This document shows positions 1 through 5,227 of a stretch of DNA of 5,227 nt, piece by piece. The stretch is taken from positions 1 through 5,227 of the forward strand of contig JAJZNH010000755.1 in NCBI GenBank assembly GCA_021811745.1, given 5' to 3'. Each line of letters opens with the position of its first letter. Positions within the stretch are counted from its first letter, which is position 1. A program made the translations under genes and the position numbers. The notes beneath the pieces were generated by a model that was given only the letters and a program-made list of their open reading frames with translations, did no database searches and was not told the DNA's origin. The DNA is from Acidobacteriota bacterium. Its GTDB lineage: Bacteria > Acidobacteriota > Terriglobia > Terriglobales > Acidobacteriaceae.

Positions 1-660
1 GCCGGCCGGGTAGCGCTCCTCGCCGCAGTGGATCAGGCCGTTCAGGAACGTGCCGGTGGTGATGATGGTCGCCCCGGCCATGAGCCTGCGCCCATCGCGC
101 AGCTTGAGGCCGAGAACGCGGCGACGCGGGCGGGCAGGCCGCGGAAGTTCGGGCGGAACGTCAAGAGCCGATTGTTCCCAGCTTTCAGAATCGAGACCCG
201 GAGCACCCGGCATTGGTTCCCGTCCCTCGTCCCTCGTCCCTCGTCCCCGATTTTCTGTTCCCTGTACTTCCACCACCAGGTCCACAACCTCTGCCTGGCG
301 GATGTGCAGGCCGGGCTGCGATTCCAGCACCTCGCGCATCTTCACGCGGTAAAGCTGCTTGTCGCATTGCGCGCGCGGGCTCCAGACCGCCGGGCCGCGC
401 GAGGCATTGAGCAGCCGGAACTGGATGCCGACGGCGTCGGCCACTTCGCCCATGATGCCCCCCAGGGCATCGACTTCGCGCACCAGGTGGCCCTTGGCCA
501 CGCCCCCCACCGCCGGGTTGCAGCTCATCTGCGCGATCAGGTCGAGGTTCATGGTGATGAGCGCAGTCTTCAGCCCCATGCGCGCAGCCGCCATGGCCGC
601 CTCGCATCCCGCATGGCCCGCGCCCACGACGGCAACATCGTATTGTTCGGTAAAAGCCAT
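1..660 (-). CDS. mnmG: MnmG (GidA), tRNA uridine-34 5-carboxymethylaminomethyl modification enzyme, N-terminal part
   Basis: Partial gene: 220 codons are read from ATG at 660 to the left edge with no stop. MnmG is the FAD-dependent partner of MnmE; together they modify U34 of certain tRNAs in the cytoplasm. The sequence shows the N-terminal Rossmann motif [19 protein letters not shown] (residues 11-29), the family-typical [16 protein letters not shown] (45-60), VDALGGIMG (63-71), [21 protein letters not shown] (118 residues in total up to the QPGLHI region), and [11 protein letters not shown] (201-211). The start is fixed because an in-frame TGA (667-669) lies two codons upstream; the ribosome binding site is weak. 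Oddity: between EVVDLVVE and [11 protein letters not shown] there are about 48 residues (132-179) where E. coli MnmG has only a few. This stretch is repeat-derived, Gly/Arg/Glu- then Pro/Arg-rich, and stays in frame. The kinase-like gene lies 116 bp upstream on the same strand. Identification is near certain; the insertion is unusual. Confidence 0.94.
   Translation of the reverse strand, partial: MAFTEQYDVAVVGAGHAGCEAAMAAARMGLKTALITMNLDLIAQMSCNPAVGGVAKGHLVREVDALGGIMGEVADAVGIQFRLLNASRGPAVWSPRAQCDKQLYRVKMREVLESQPGLHIRQAEVVDLVVEVQGTENRGRGTRDEGREPMPGAPGLDSESWEQSALDVPPELPRPARPRRRVLGLKLRDGRRLMAGATIITTGTFLNGLIHCGEERYPAG
122..267 (-). repeat. In-frame repeat-derived insertion within mnmG
   Basis: This stretch encodes about 48 residues with no counterpart in the E. 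coli MnmG segment between the strand ending DLIVE and the strand beginning RVVGAV, which I recalled for comparison. It contains a heptamer tandem repeat (221-248), a CCCGG-AGCA-CCCGG element (197-210), and a degenerate hairpin with arms 178-186 and 193-201 (six Watson-Crick pairs and one G-T pair out of nine). A tandem repeat next to decayed palindromes resembles a dispersed extragenic repeat that entered a surface turn without breaking the frame. The boundaries are estimated from protein alignment by eye and no second copy lies in the window, so its dispersed nature is inferred. Confidence 0.6.
221..248. repeat. Four-unit heptamer tandem repeat, CGTCCCT
   Basis: On the plus strand three exact CGTCCCT units (221-241) are followed by one variant, CGTCCCC (242-248). 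On the mnmG sense strand this reads as AGGGACG-type units and encodes the GRGTRDEGR stretch. Because 7 is not a multiple of 3, gain or loss of one unit would shift the mnmG frame. Confidence 0.9.
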
Positions 661-690
661 CCATCTTCATTCTACGGGGATCGTGAAAGC

Positions 691-718
691 GGCGGTTCAA
701 GGCGGTTCCAGAGCCGCC
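691..718. repeat. Short tandem repeat and hairpin between the kinase-like gene and mnmG
   Basis: GGCGGTTCAA (691-700) is followed directly by GGCGGTTCCA (701-710), a 10-bp near-perfect tandem. GGCGG (701-705) can also pair with CCGCC (714-718) over an 8-nt loop. A further small hairpin, CAACT-CTCA-AGTTG, lies at 733-746. Neither is followed by a T-run on the minus strand, so I do not call a terminator. They occupy the 116-bp gap ahead of mnmG and might shape its leader, but this is weak. Confidence 0.3.
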
Positions 719-776
719 ATGCTCAGGGGGCACAACTCTCAAGTTGCGATTTTCTCCAACCGCCAGCGCGAATGAC

Positions 777-2822
777 CTACGCCGCCTTCAGTTCCAGGAT
801 GATGGCCGCCCCGCGCGGCTCGATGTTCACGGCCGAGGCGCGGCCGTTGTTGTCGCGCATGATGGTGGCGCACAGGCTCAACCCCAATCCCGCCGTCTCC
901 TTGCCGGTCTGCGTCGGCATGAAGGCATCGAAGGCGCGTTCCGGACTCAGGAATCCCAGCCCCGAATGCGCCACCAGGATCTGCACCATGTTGCCCTCGC
1001 TGGCCGCCTCCAGGCGTACGGCCCGCGGGTGGTCCGGCGTCTCCCCCGAGTTCTCTACCGCCTCCATCGCAAACTGCAGGCAGTGGCGCACCGCCTGGCG
1101 CAATTGCTGGGCGCTGCACATCACCCGCGGCAAGTTCGGGGCCAGGCTCAGGCGGAACTCGATCGAGCGCTGCAGAAAATCGGGACGGTGCAGCTCGCCC
1201 AGATCGGTCAGAAGTTCGGAAATCGAAACCGCGGCCAACTGAGCGCTCTGCGGCCGCGCGATGCGCGACAGGCTGTCGAGCGTGTTGCGCATGCGCGGTG
1301 CTTCGGTCAGGATCGATTCCACCGCCTTGCGATCCTGCGCGTCGAGGTCCGAGGTGCCGTCGAGAAGCGACGCGTACCCCAGGATCACGGTCAGCGGGTT
1401 GTTGAGCTGCTGGGCCACGTTAGCCGCCAACTGCCCCAGGTGGCCGAACTTCTCCGAGTCCATGAGCTTTTCAAACATCATGGTCTGGCTACGCGTGGCC
1501 AGCAGGCGTCCGGCCAGCATCTCGATGGGCAAAAGGTCATCGGGGCGCAACGCTTCACGATCGCTCCCGGCGGGTTTATCCGCAAGAGGCCGCGGGCCGG
1601 CCAGCAGCAAGGCGCCTTCCGTCACCGAGCGGTTCACCATCGGTACGGCAAGCACCGTGGTCAGGCCCAGGCGCTTCAGATCGTCGCCCGGCCACAACCA
1701 CGGCTCCAGATCGAGAACCACCGTCTGGCTGTCGTCCACCGCGGATGCAGCCGAGCCGGGAGCCAGAAAACCCGTGGGTGGAATCCGCGCGGCCAAATCC
1801 TCCAGCGCGCGGATGGTTGCCGCATCGAATCCTGCCGCCCCAGCCAGCCGGTAACGCCCAGTGCCGTGCAGCAACAGTGCCGCTTGCGCAAACCGGCTGT
1901 TCGCTGTCACCGTCTCGCAGATTTCGTTCCCTTGCCGGTCGAAATCCTCCAGCCGGCGCCGGGCCAGGATCAGTCGGGTATAAGCCTCCAGTTCGCGCCG
2001 GGCGCGGCGTTCGCGCTCCTCGGCCGCCTTGTTGGCAGCCACCTCATCTTCCAGCGCCAGCAGGATCATACCGATCGCCGCCACCACTTTCCCCATGGCG
2101 ATCACCTGGATCAGGCGCCAAAATCCCTCTCCCATGTCCGGGGCCGCGGGAAGATCGCGCACCGCCGAAAGCGACCAGGCGCCAAAACCCAGCACACTCA
2201 GCACCACCCCCGGCGAAAAGCGCCGGAAGGCGAAGACCACCAGCAAGGCGGTCATCAGGAAGTTGGCGGAGCCGATCAGCGTCAGCGCCCACGCCGCACC
2301 CAGTTGGAACAGTCCCCAGAAAACGCATCCGCCCGCCGCGAAGCATACAGTGAGCGAAACCCAGCGCGGCATGGTGTACTTGGCGGCGCTCCAGGCAAGA
2401 CCTGCCAGGTAGGACAGCACGCCCAGCACCGGGAAAATCAGGAAACCGGCTCCTGAACGTGGCGCACCGTGGTCGAACCCGTAGAGCACGATCGCGTAAA
2501 GTACCAGCGGGGCTGTGTACGGAACGACATACAGGACGCGGAACCGTCCGGCGGCAAACCGCACGGGCGACAACGATGCCAGGAAAAGTGCCGATCCCAC
2601 CAGCAGCACCGACTGCCCGGCCGCAGCCAGCCAGGGATACACCACACCCGATAATCCGTGCGCGCCGGTGGTATAAAGCAGCACCATCGCCGCCATGGAA
2701 CAGCAAAACCCCGACAGCCACAGCAACGTGCGCGTGTCGCGGAACCGGATATAGAGATAGCCAAACGCTGGCAGCAACAGCCCGGTCAGGATCAGGGCCG
2801 GTGCATGGTAGGTATCGGGCAT
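777..2822 (-). CDS. Membrane sensor histidine-kinase-like protein lacking key catalytic residues (predicted pseudokinase)
   Basis: 681 residues, ATG at 2822, with a purine-rich stretch (AAAGGGGAAGAAG) about 15-25 nt upstream as a plausible ribosome binding region. Domain order by eye: eight or nine hydrophobic segments (about residues 8-24, 33-51, 62-83, 96-114, 124-146, 155-178, 181-199, 204-221, 236-256); a charged coiled-coil linker (258-292); a GAF-like region (about 295-445); a HisKA-like dimerisation region starting KFGHLGQLAANVAQQLNNPL (458-477); and a C-terminal HATPase-like domain. In active relatives the H-box reads VAHELNNPL, but here it is VAQQLNNPL, with Gln471 in the His position. 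The N-box reads RHCLQFAMEA, so the Asn positions are His580 and Phe584. The G1 box DxGxG reads HSGLG (His619). The G2 motif GLGL (645-648) and the F-box-like FDAFMPT remain. Family membership is clear; autokinase activity is doubtful. There is no response regulator in view. mnmG follows on the same strand. Confidence 0.87.
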   Translation of the reverse strand: MPDTYHAPALILTGLLLPAFGYLYIRFRDTRTLLWLSGFCCSMAAMVLLYTTGAHGLSGVVYPWLAAAGQSVLLVGSALFLASLSPVRFAAGRFRVLYVVPYTAPLVLYAIVLYGFDHGAPRSGAGFLIFPVLGVLSYLAGLAWSAAKYTMPRWVSLTVCFAAGGCVFWGLFQLGAAWALTLIGSANFLMTALLVVFAFRRFSPGVVLSVLGFGAWSLSAVRDLPAAPDMGEGFWRLIQVIAMGKVVAAIGMILLALEDEVAANKAAEERERRARRELEAYTRLILARRRLEDFDRQGNEICETVTANSRFAQAALLLHGTGRYRLAGAAGFDAATIRALEDLAARIPPTGFLAPGSAASAVDDSQTVVLDLEPWLWPGDDLKRLGLTTVLAVPMVNRSVTEGALLLAGPRPLADKPAGSDREALRPDDLLPIEMLAGRLLATRSQTMMFEKLMDSEKFGHLGQLAANVAQQLNNPLTVILGYASLLDGTSDLDAQDRKAVESILTEAPRMRNTLDSLSRIARPQSAQLAAVSISELLTDLGELHRPDFLQRSIEFRLSLAPNLPRVMCSAQQLRQAVRHCLQFAMEAVENSGETPDHPRAVRLEAASEGNMVQILVAHSGLGFLSPERAFDAFMPTQTGKETAGLGLSLCATIMRDNNGRASAVNIEPRGAAIILELKAA

Positions 2823-2860
2823 GAGAGCCGTGAACTTCTTCCCCTTTCTTGGCCGCCCAC

Positions 2861-2963
2861 CTGGTTCGGCAAACCCAGTGCAGCTTGGGGGGATATGCCA
2901 AGCATACGGGTTCAGCGGACAACCGCTTGCGCCCCGAACCAGATTGTCCCGAATCTACAATCT
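2861..2963. other. Nested inverted repeats, possible structured RNA or regulator-binding element
   Basis: CTGGTTCGG (2861-2869) is the exact inverted complement of CCGAACCAG (2934-2942). Inside lie GCTTGG (2883-2888) with CCAAGC (2898-2903) over a 9-nt loop, and AGCGG (2914-2918) with CCGCT (2923-2927) over the tetraloop ACAA. Directly after it, AGATTGT (2941-2947) pairs with ACAATCT (2957-2963) over 9 nt. The first set can fold as a three-way junction closed by a 9-bp stem. It does not match any riboswitch class I can recall and is not a tRNA. Either strand could carry it: as the leader of the kinase-like gene (minus) or of the LolA-like gene (plus). Confidence 0.4.
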
Positions 2964-3052
2964 TCGGTTCCCCGATCCAGCGTCCATGCGTCTAAAGTTG
3001 CAGAAACAGGGTGCGAATCTCTCGTGCGGCACTCTTGTCCCCGATTGCAATC

Positions 3053-3060
3053 AAGGAGGA
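3053..3060 (+). promoter_or_regulatory. Shine-Dalgarno sequence that sets the GTG start at 3067
   Basis: AAGGAGGA is a near-perfect anti-16S match 6 nt before GTG 3067. It decides for the short form with a signal peptide over an upstream in-frame ATG at 2821. Confidence 0.85.
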
Positions 3061-3066
3061 TGTACC

Positions 3067-3954
3067 GTGCGCCTCTCCTGGTGGTCGATTCTTTTTCTAG
3101 CCGCAGCCTGCGCCGCGACCGCTCCGGCCCAGGATTCCTTCACGCCCATGCCGCTCGACTCCGGCTTCGGGCGTCTGGATGTGAGCCCGCCGACCATCCC
3201 TCCAGATCAGATCGTCAAGCAATTCTCAGCCAAGGAAACCGAGTTCCAGGACGCGCTCAACCACTACACCTACCGCCGCATCGCCCGGGTAGACACCATC
3301 AACGACGACACCCATAAGGTGGACGGAGAATGGTACGAGGTCGATGACGTGATCTTCGATCCCTCCGGGGCGCGCATGGAGAGGGTAGTGGACGCGCCGC
3401 CCAGCACCCTGACCCGCGTGATGATGTCGCCCTCCGACATGCAGGATATCCAGCACGGCTACCCCTTCGTGCTGACCACCGCCGATGTGCCCAAGTACAA
3501 CATCAAGTACGTTGGCCGGCAGAAGGTGGACGCGCTGGAGTGCTACGTCTTCGACGTCTCACCCAAGATAATCGAAAAGCACCAGCGCTACCTGGCCGGG
3601 CGCATCTGGGTCGACGCCAAGGATCTGCAGATCGTGGTCACCGACGGCCGCATGGTGCCCGATAACACCAAGCGAGGCCAGGAAGATCTGCATCCTCCCT
3701 TCATGACCTGGAGACAGCAGGTCGACGGCCATTACTGGTTCCCGGTCTATACCAAGGGCGAGGGCATCCTGCACTTCAGCGGCGGCAACGGCTATATGGA
3801 TCAGGACGTCCACATCCGCGACGTGGTGAAGTACACCGACTACAAGCGCTTCGGCTCGTCCACTACGATCCTCTACGACGGCCAGGACATTACGAAAAAC
3901 GGCCAGCAGCAGAACGGCCAGGGCAACCAGGAGAACCAGGCGCAGCCAAAGTAA
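3067..3954 (+). CDS. Exported LolA-like (outer-membrane lipoprotein-sorting-like) protein
   Basis: 295 residues, GTG start with a strong Shine-Dalgarno sequence 6 nt upstream. Residues 1-21 form a signal peptide: Arg2, a hydrophobic core WWSILFLAAAC, then an Ala-Pro-Ala site before Gln22 that fits signal peptidase I. AAAC ending at Cys15 is a weak lipobox, so a lipoprotein is not excluded. The mature part has beta-rich stretches typical of the LolA/LppX-like fold: a strand pattern around 88-108, GRQKVDALECYVFDV (150-164), GRIWVDAKDLQIV (178-190, the familiar G-x-I-W-V-D motif), and a TWRQQVDGHYWFP segment (214-226). The last 20 residues are Gln/Asn/Gly-rich and probably disordered. It likely acts in the periplasm or at the outer membrane, perhaps carrying a lipid or lipoprotein, but the real ligand is unknown. 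No partner such as LolB or an RND transporter is adjacent. The family call is by pattern only and no closer name is justified. Confidence 0.75.
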   Translation: MRLSWWSILFLAAACAATAPAQDSFTPMPLDSGFGRLDVSPPTIPPDQIVKQFSAKETEFQDALNHYTYRRIARVDTINDDTHKVDGEWYEVDDVIFDPSGARMERVVDAPPSTLTRVMMSPSDMQDIQHGYPFVLTTADVPKYNIKYVGRQKVDALECYVFDVSPKIIEKHQRYLAGRIWVDAKDLQIVVTDGRMVPDNTKRGQEDLHPPFMTWRQQVDGHYWFPVYTKGEGILHFSGGNGYMDQDVHIRDVVKYTDYKRFGSSTTILYDGQDITKNGQQQNGQGNQENQAQPK

Positions 3955-3969
3955 GCAAGGCGGCAATCC

Positions 3970-4015
3970 TTGAACGGGGACGCCGGTGGCTTCCGCCAGC
4001 GCCTCCGCCGTTCAA
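3970..4015. repeat. Long imperfect hairpin downstream of the LolA-like gene
   Basis: TTGAACGG (3970-3977) is exactly inverted as CCGTTCAA (4008-4015). Inside, GGTGGC (3985-3990) pairs with GCCAGC (3995-4000), with one mismatch, over TTCC. The stem is long and GC-rich and starts 15 nt after the stop codon, but no T-run follows directly; eight T residues come only at 4045-4052. It may be an mRNA 3' stabilising hairpin or an atypical terminator. Confidence 0.45.
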
Positions 4016-4095
4016 CGGGTGCTCGGAGGGCGAACATAACGCCATTTTTTTTGCTCCGGTCAAAACCTGAAAGCACCGGCGCCCCTCTAATGCGC

Positions 4096-4101
4096 AGGAG
4101 G
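4096..4101 (+). promoter_or_regulatory. Shine-Dalgarno sequence for the DUF4136-type gene
   Basis: AGGAGG ends 10 nt before ATG 4112, with a second GAGG (4108-4111) abutting the ATG. The spacing rules out an in-frame TTG at 4103, which is only 1 nt away, and supports ATG 4112. Confidence 0.75.
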
Positions 4102-4111
4102 ATTGTCGAGG

Positions 4112-4699
4112 ATGAACAAGATTCGGATTATCTTGGCGGCCGCAGTCTGCGCCGCGTTTTTATTGTTTTCGGCGCCTGGTTTTGCCGATGGCATCAAGGT
4201 CGATTACAACCATCATGAGGATTTCAGCAAATATCACACCTACTCCTGGGGAAAGGTGAAGGTTTCCGATCAGCTCGACGTCGATCGCATCAAGCACGCG
4301 GTCGATGGCGATCTGCAGCACGCGGGATGGAAACAGGTAGCATCGGGCGGGCAGGTCACCATCATGGCCACCGACAATATCCACAACGAGAAGGAAGCCG
4401 AAACCTATTACAACGGCATGGGCGGCGGCTGGGGCGGCGGCTGGGGCATGGGCATGGGCATGGGCTGGGGCGGCTGGGGCATGGGCCCGGGGGGAGGGTT
4501 GGGCGAGGAAACGACCAGCGTTACCGACGTCCGCTCGGCACACCTGGTCATCGATCTGTTCGACAGCAATTCCAAGCAACTTCTGTGGCGCGGCGTTTCC
4601 CGGGCCGAACTCAGCAACAAGCCCACGGTCAACCGCAACCACCTGTACGCCGATGTCGATCACATGTTCAAGAAATTCCCGCCCCAAGGCAAACAGTAA
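4112..4699 (+). CDS. Exported DUF4136-type protein with a Gly/Met/Trp-rich loop
   Basis: 195 residues from ATG 4112. Residues 1-25 are a signal peptide (Lys3, Arg5, a hydrophobic core, then GFA before Asp26, fitting signal peptidase I). Cys13 follows Val12, so it is not a good lipobox, although many family members are lipoproteins. The N-terminal family block is VDYNHHEDFSKYHTYSW (30-46), followed by DVDRIKHAVDGDLQHAGWK (56-74). The C-terminal block is AHLVIDLFDSNSKQLLWRG (143-161), ending in MFKKFPP (185-191). This arrangement (D-F-x-x-Y-x-T-Y-x-W near the start, L-x-D-x-x-L-W-R-G, final F-P-P) is what I know of DUF4136, whose function is not established. Between the blocks, residues 102-131 form a Gly/Met/Trp-rich insert. 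Likely location: periplasm or cell surface. A 157-bp gap with a hairpin separates it from the upstream gene, so it is probably its own transcription unit. Confidence 0.83.
   Translation: MNKIRIILAAAVCAAFLLFSAPGFADGIKVDYNHHEDFSKYHTYSWGKVKVSDQLDVDRIKHAVDGDLQHAGWKQVASGGQVTIMATDNIHNEKEAETYYNGMGGGWGGGWGMGMGMGWGGWGMGPGGGLGEETTSVTDVRSAHLVIDLFDSNSKQLLWRGVSRAELSNKPTVNRNHLYADVDHMFKKFPPQGKQ
4415..4504 (+). repeat. Low-complexity Gly/Met/Trp-coding tract
   Basis: Thirty codons (residues 102-131 of the DUF4136-type protein) made almost only of GGC, ATG and TGG codons, in GMG, GGGW and GWGG units, with a Pro near the end. The hexamer GGCATG recurs, including three in a row at 4445-4462, so the number of units may vary between strains. 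All units are multiples of three, so change would keep the frame. Confidence 0.75.
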
Positions 4700-4701
4700 G
4701 C

Positions 4702-4737
4702 AGCCCGCACACCGGCAACAGCGGCTTTTCGGTTTTC
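4702..4737 (+). terminator. Probable intrinsic terminator after the DUF4136-type gene
   Basis: AGCCCGC (4702-4708) pairs with GCGGCT (4721-4726) with one bulged C, over a 12-nt loop, and is followed by TTTCGGTTTTC. It starts 2 nt after the stop codon. The stem is short and the T-tract interrupted, so confidence is moderate. Confidence 0.5.
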
Positions 4738-5203
4738 ATATCCCCAGCGCGCTGCTGCCCGTGTGCATTCGAGTCAGATCGAAACAACTCATTGATAACT
4801 TCAAGAAAGTATATGTTTGAACCGTATCGAGGGCTTGTTCAAGCGGCTGGAATGGATGCCTCTCTGTCGTCTCGGCAGGTCCTCGAAAAAGAGCCGCAGC
4901 CAGTCAATGCCCACCAGCGGCCGCTCTCCGCCGGCGCGGCTGTTCGCAGCGCCCGCCTCCACCGTATGGCACAATGAGTTCGCAAATAGATCGCTCGTTT
5001 TCCTGCGCCGAAGGTCCATGCGATGCGATGTCTCGCACCTCTTTTTCCGTGTGGTTTCTCCAGCAGATGTGACTCTCAGACCTCACGCTCGCAGCCGCCG
5101 TTCCCAGCGATTTCAAGATTCCCGCTGACGATCGCATCCTCGACCGTCGCGGCCGGCGGCGAACCATCGCGCCGCCGCGCCGGCACATTCACTTCAATCT
5201 CCC
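4738..5203. other. Region without a convincing gene
   Basis: About 470 bases between a probable terminator and the next gene start. Short open frames exist on both strands, but their products are Arg/Ser/Pro-rich, lack ribosome binding sites and resemble no family I know. An AT-richer patch (about 4775-4820) contains TTGATA (4792-4797) and TATATG (4810-4815) with only 12 nt between them, too close for a standard promoter. TTGAAC (4817-4822) is inverted as GTTCAA (4837-4842), overlapping the near-palindrome GCTTGTTCAAGC (4833-4844). The region probably holds the promoter and a long leader for the gene starting at 5214; a decayed gene is also possible. Confidence 0.5.
5152..5184 (+). repeat. 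GC-rich hairpin in the leader of the next gene
   Basis: GGCGGCG (5155-5161) is exactly inverted as CGCCGCC (5170-5176) over an 8-nt loop. GCCGGC also occurs at both ends (5152-5157 and 5179-5184). The hairpin ends about 20 nt before the Shine-Dalgarno sequence of the gene at 5214 and could affect its translation; its GC content makes some pairing by chance likely. Confidence 0.4.
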
Positions 5204-5213
5204 GGAGAAAACC

Positions 5214-5227
5214 ATGAGGCAATTCAG
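5214..5227 (+). CDS. Start of a further gene, truncated by the window edge
   Basis: ATG at 5214 follows GGAGAAAA, with GGAG at 5204-5207, 6 nt upstream, a good ribosome binding site. Only Met-Arg-Gln-Phe and part of a fifth codon are visible, so no function can be given. The call rests on the Shine-Dalgarno spacing and on the absence of any other gene to explain the preceding leader-like region. Confidence 0.5.

Larger units (their letters stand above)
2823..3066. promoter_or_regulatory. Divergent intergenic region between the kinase-like gene and the LolA-like gene
   Basis: 244 bp that must hold the start signals for both flanking genes, which diverge. It has several inverted repeats, described under the structured element at 2861-2963. 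I could not find a well-spaced -35/-10 pair on either strand. TACAAT (2956-2961) looks like a -10 for the plus strand but lacks a good -35 at normal spacing. The right-hand end carries the Shine-Dalgarno sequence of the plus-strand gene. Confidence 0.5.

Noticed and set aside
28..1242. Long plus-strand open frame (404 codons) across the left end
   Set aside because: It lies opposite mnmG and the kinase-like gene, crosses the gap between them, and its product is an Arg/Ala/Pro-rich sequence with no family features. It is an antisense shadow of GC-rich coding DNA.
744..2456. Plus-strand open frame of 570 codons
   Set aside because: It is antisense to the kinase-like gene; the product is Arg/Gln/His-rich with no recognisable domain, while the minus strand gives clear HisKA/HATPase motifs.
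2861..2942. Possible tRNA or known riboswitch (a GGCAAACC-like string recalls the c-di-GMP-I class)
   Set aside because: The arms do not fit a cloverleaf or T-loop, and the rest of the c-di-GMP-I core, such as the second conserved GCAAAGCC strand, is not matched.
2821..3066. Upstream in-frame ATG extending the LolA-like protein by 82 residues
   Set aside because: The extension has no ribosome binding site, would bury the signal peptide inside the protein, and covers the intergenic hairpins; GTG 3067 has a near-perfect Shine-Dalgarno sequence.
4967..4983. Sigma-54-like site, TGGCAC followed by TTCGC
   Set aside because: The GG and GC elements are 12 nt apart instead of the required 10, and the second half lacks the usual TTGC.
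4801..5019. Minus-strand open frame of 72 codons
   Set aside because: It has no ribosome binding site at a usable distance and no recognisable family, and other frames overlap it in the same DNA. A decayed gene is not excluded, but I cannot support one.
5023..5217. Plus-strand 64-codon frame overlapping the start codon at 5214 as ATGA
   Set aside because: The overlap looks like translational coupling, but the product is Ser/Pro/Arg-rich and unlike a real protein, the start is one of three ATGs in a small ATGCG repeat, and the gene at 5214 has its own Shine-Dalgarno sequence.

Overview
The window is GC-rich bacterial DNA, apparently from an acidobacterium-like chromosome. That placement is inference. 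It rests on the GC-rich coding style, a secreted DUF4136-type protein with a Gly/Met/Trp-rich loop, a secreted LolA-like protein, and a CGTCCCT-type heptamer tract of a kind I associate with Acidobacteria. No rRNA or other phylogenetic marker is present to settle it.

Layout: two genes lie on the minus strand in the left half. The first 660 bases hold the N-terminal 220 codons of mnmG (tRNA uridine-34 modification), running off the left edge. Upstream of it on the same strand, 777-2822, is a 681-residue membrane sensor protein built like a histidine kinase (multi-TM region, coiled coil, GAF-like region, HisKA-like and HATPase-like domains). Its phospho-acceptor His, its N-box Asn and its G1-box Asp all appear to be replaced. 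A 244-bp divergent intergenic region rich in inverted repeats separates it from two plus-strand genes for small exported proteins: a LolA-like protein (3067-3954) and a DUF4136-type protein (4112-4699). A likely terminator follows the second. About 470 bases without a convincing gene come next, and a new plus-strand gene probably starts at 5214, with only its first codons visible.

How they work together: mnmG is housekeeping and the sensor-like gene may be co-transcribed with it (116-bp gap, same strand), but nothing shows a functional link. The two exported proteins each have their own strong Shine-Dalgarno sequence and probably act in the periplasm or at the outer membrane. No response regulator, transposase, CRISPR array, tRNA or rRNA was seen.

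The main points of interest are the kinase-like protein lacking its catalytic signature residues, an in-frame repeat-derived insertion of about 45 codons in mnmG that carries a 7-bp tandem repeat able to shift the frame, and the structured divergent intergenic region.
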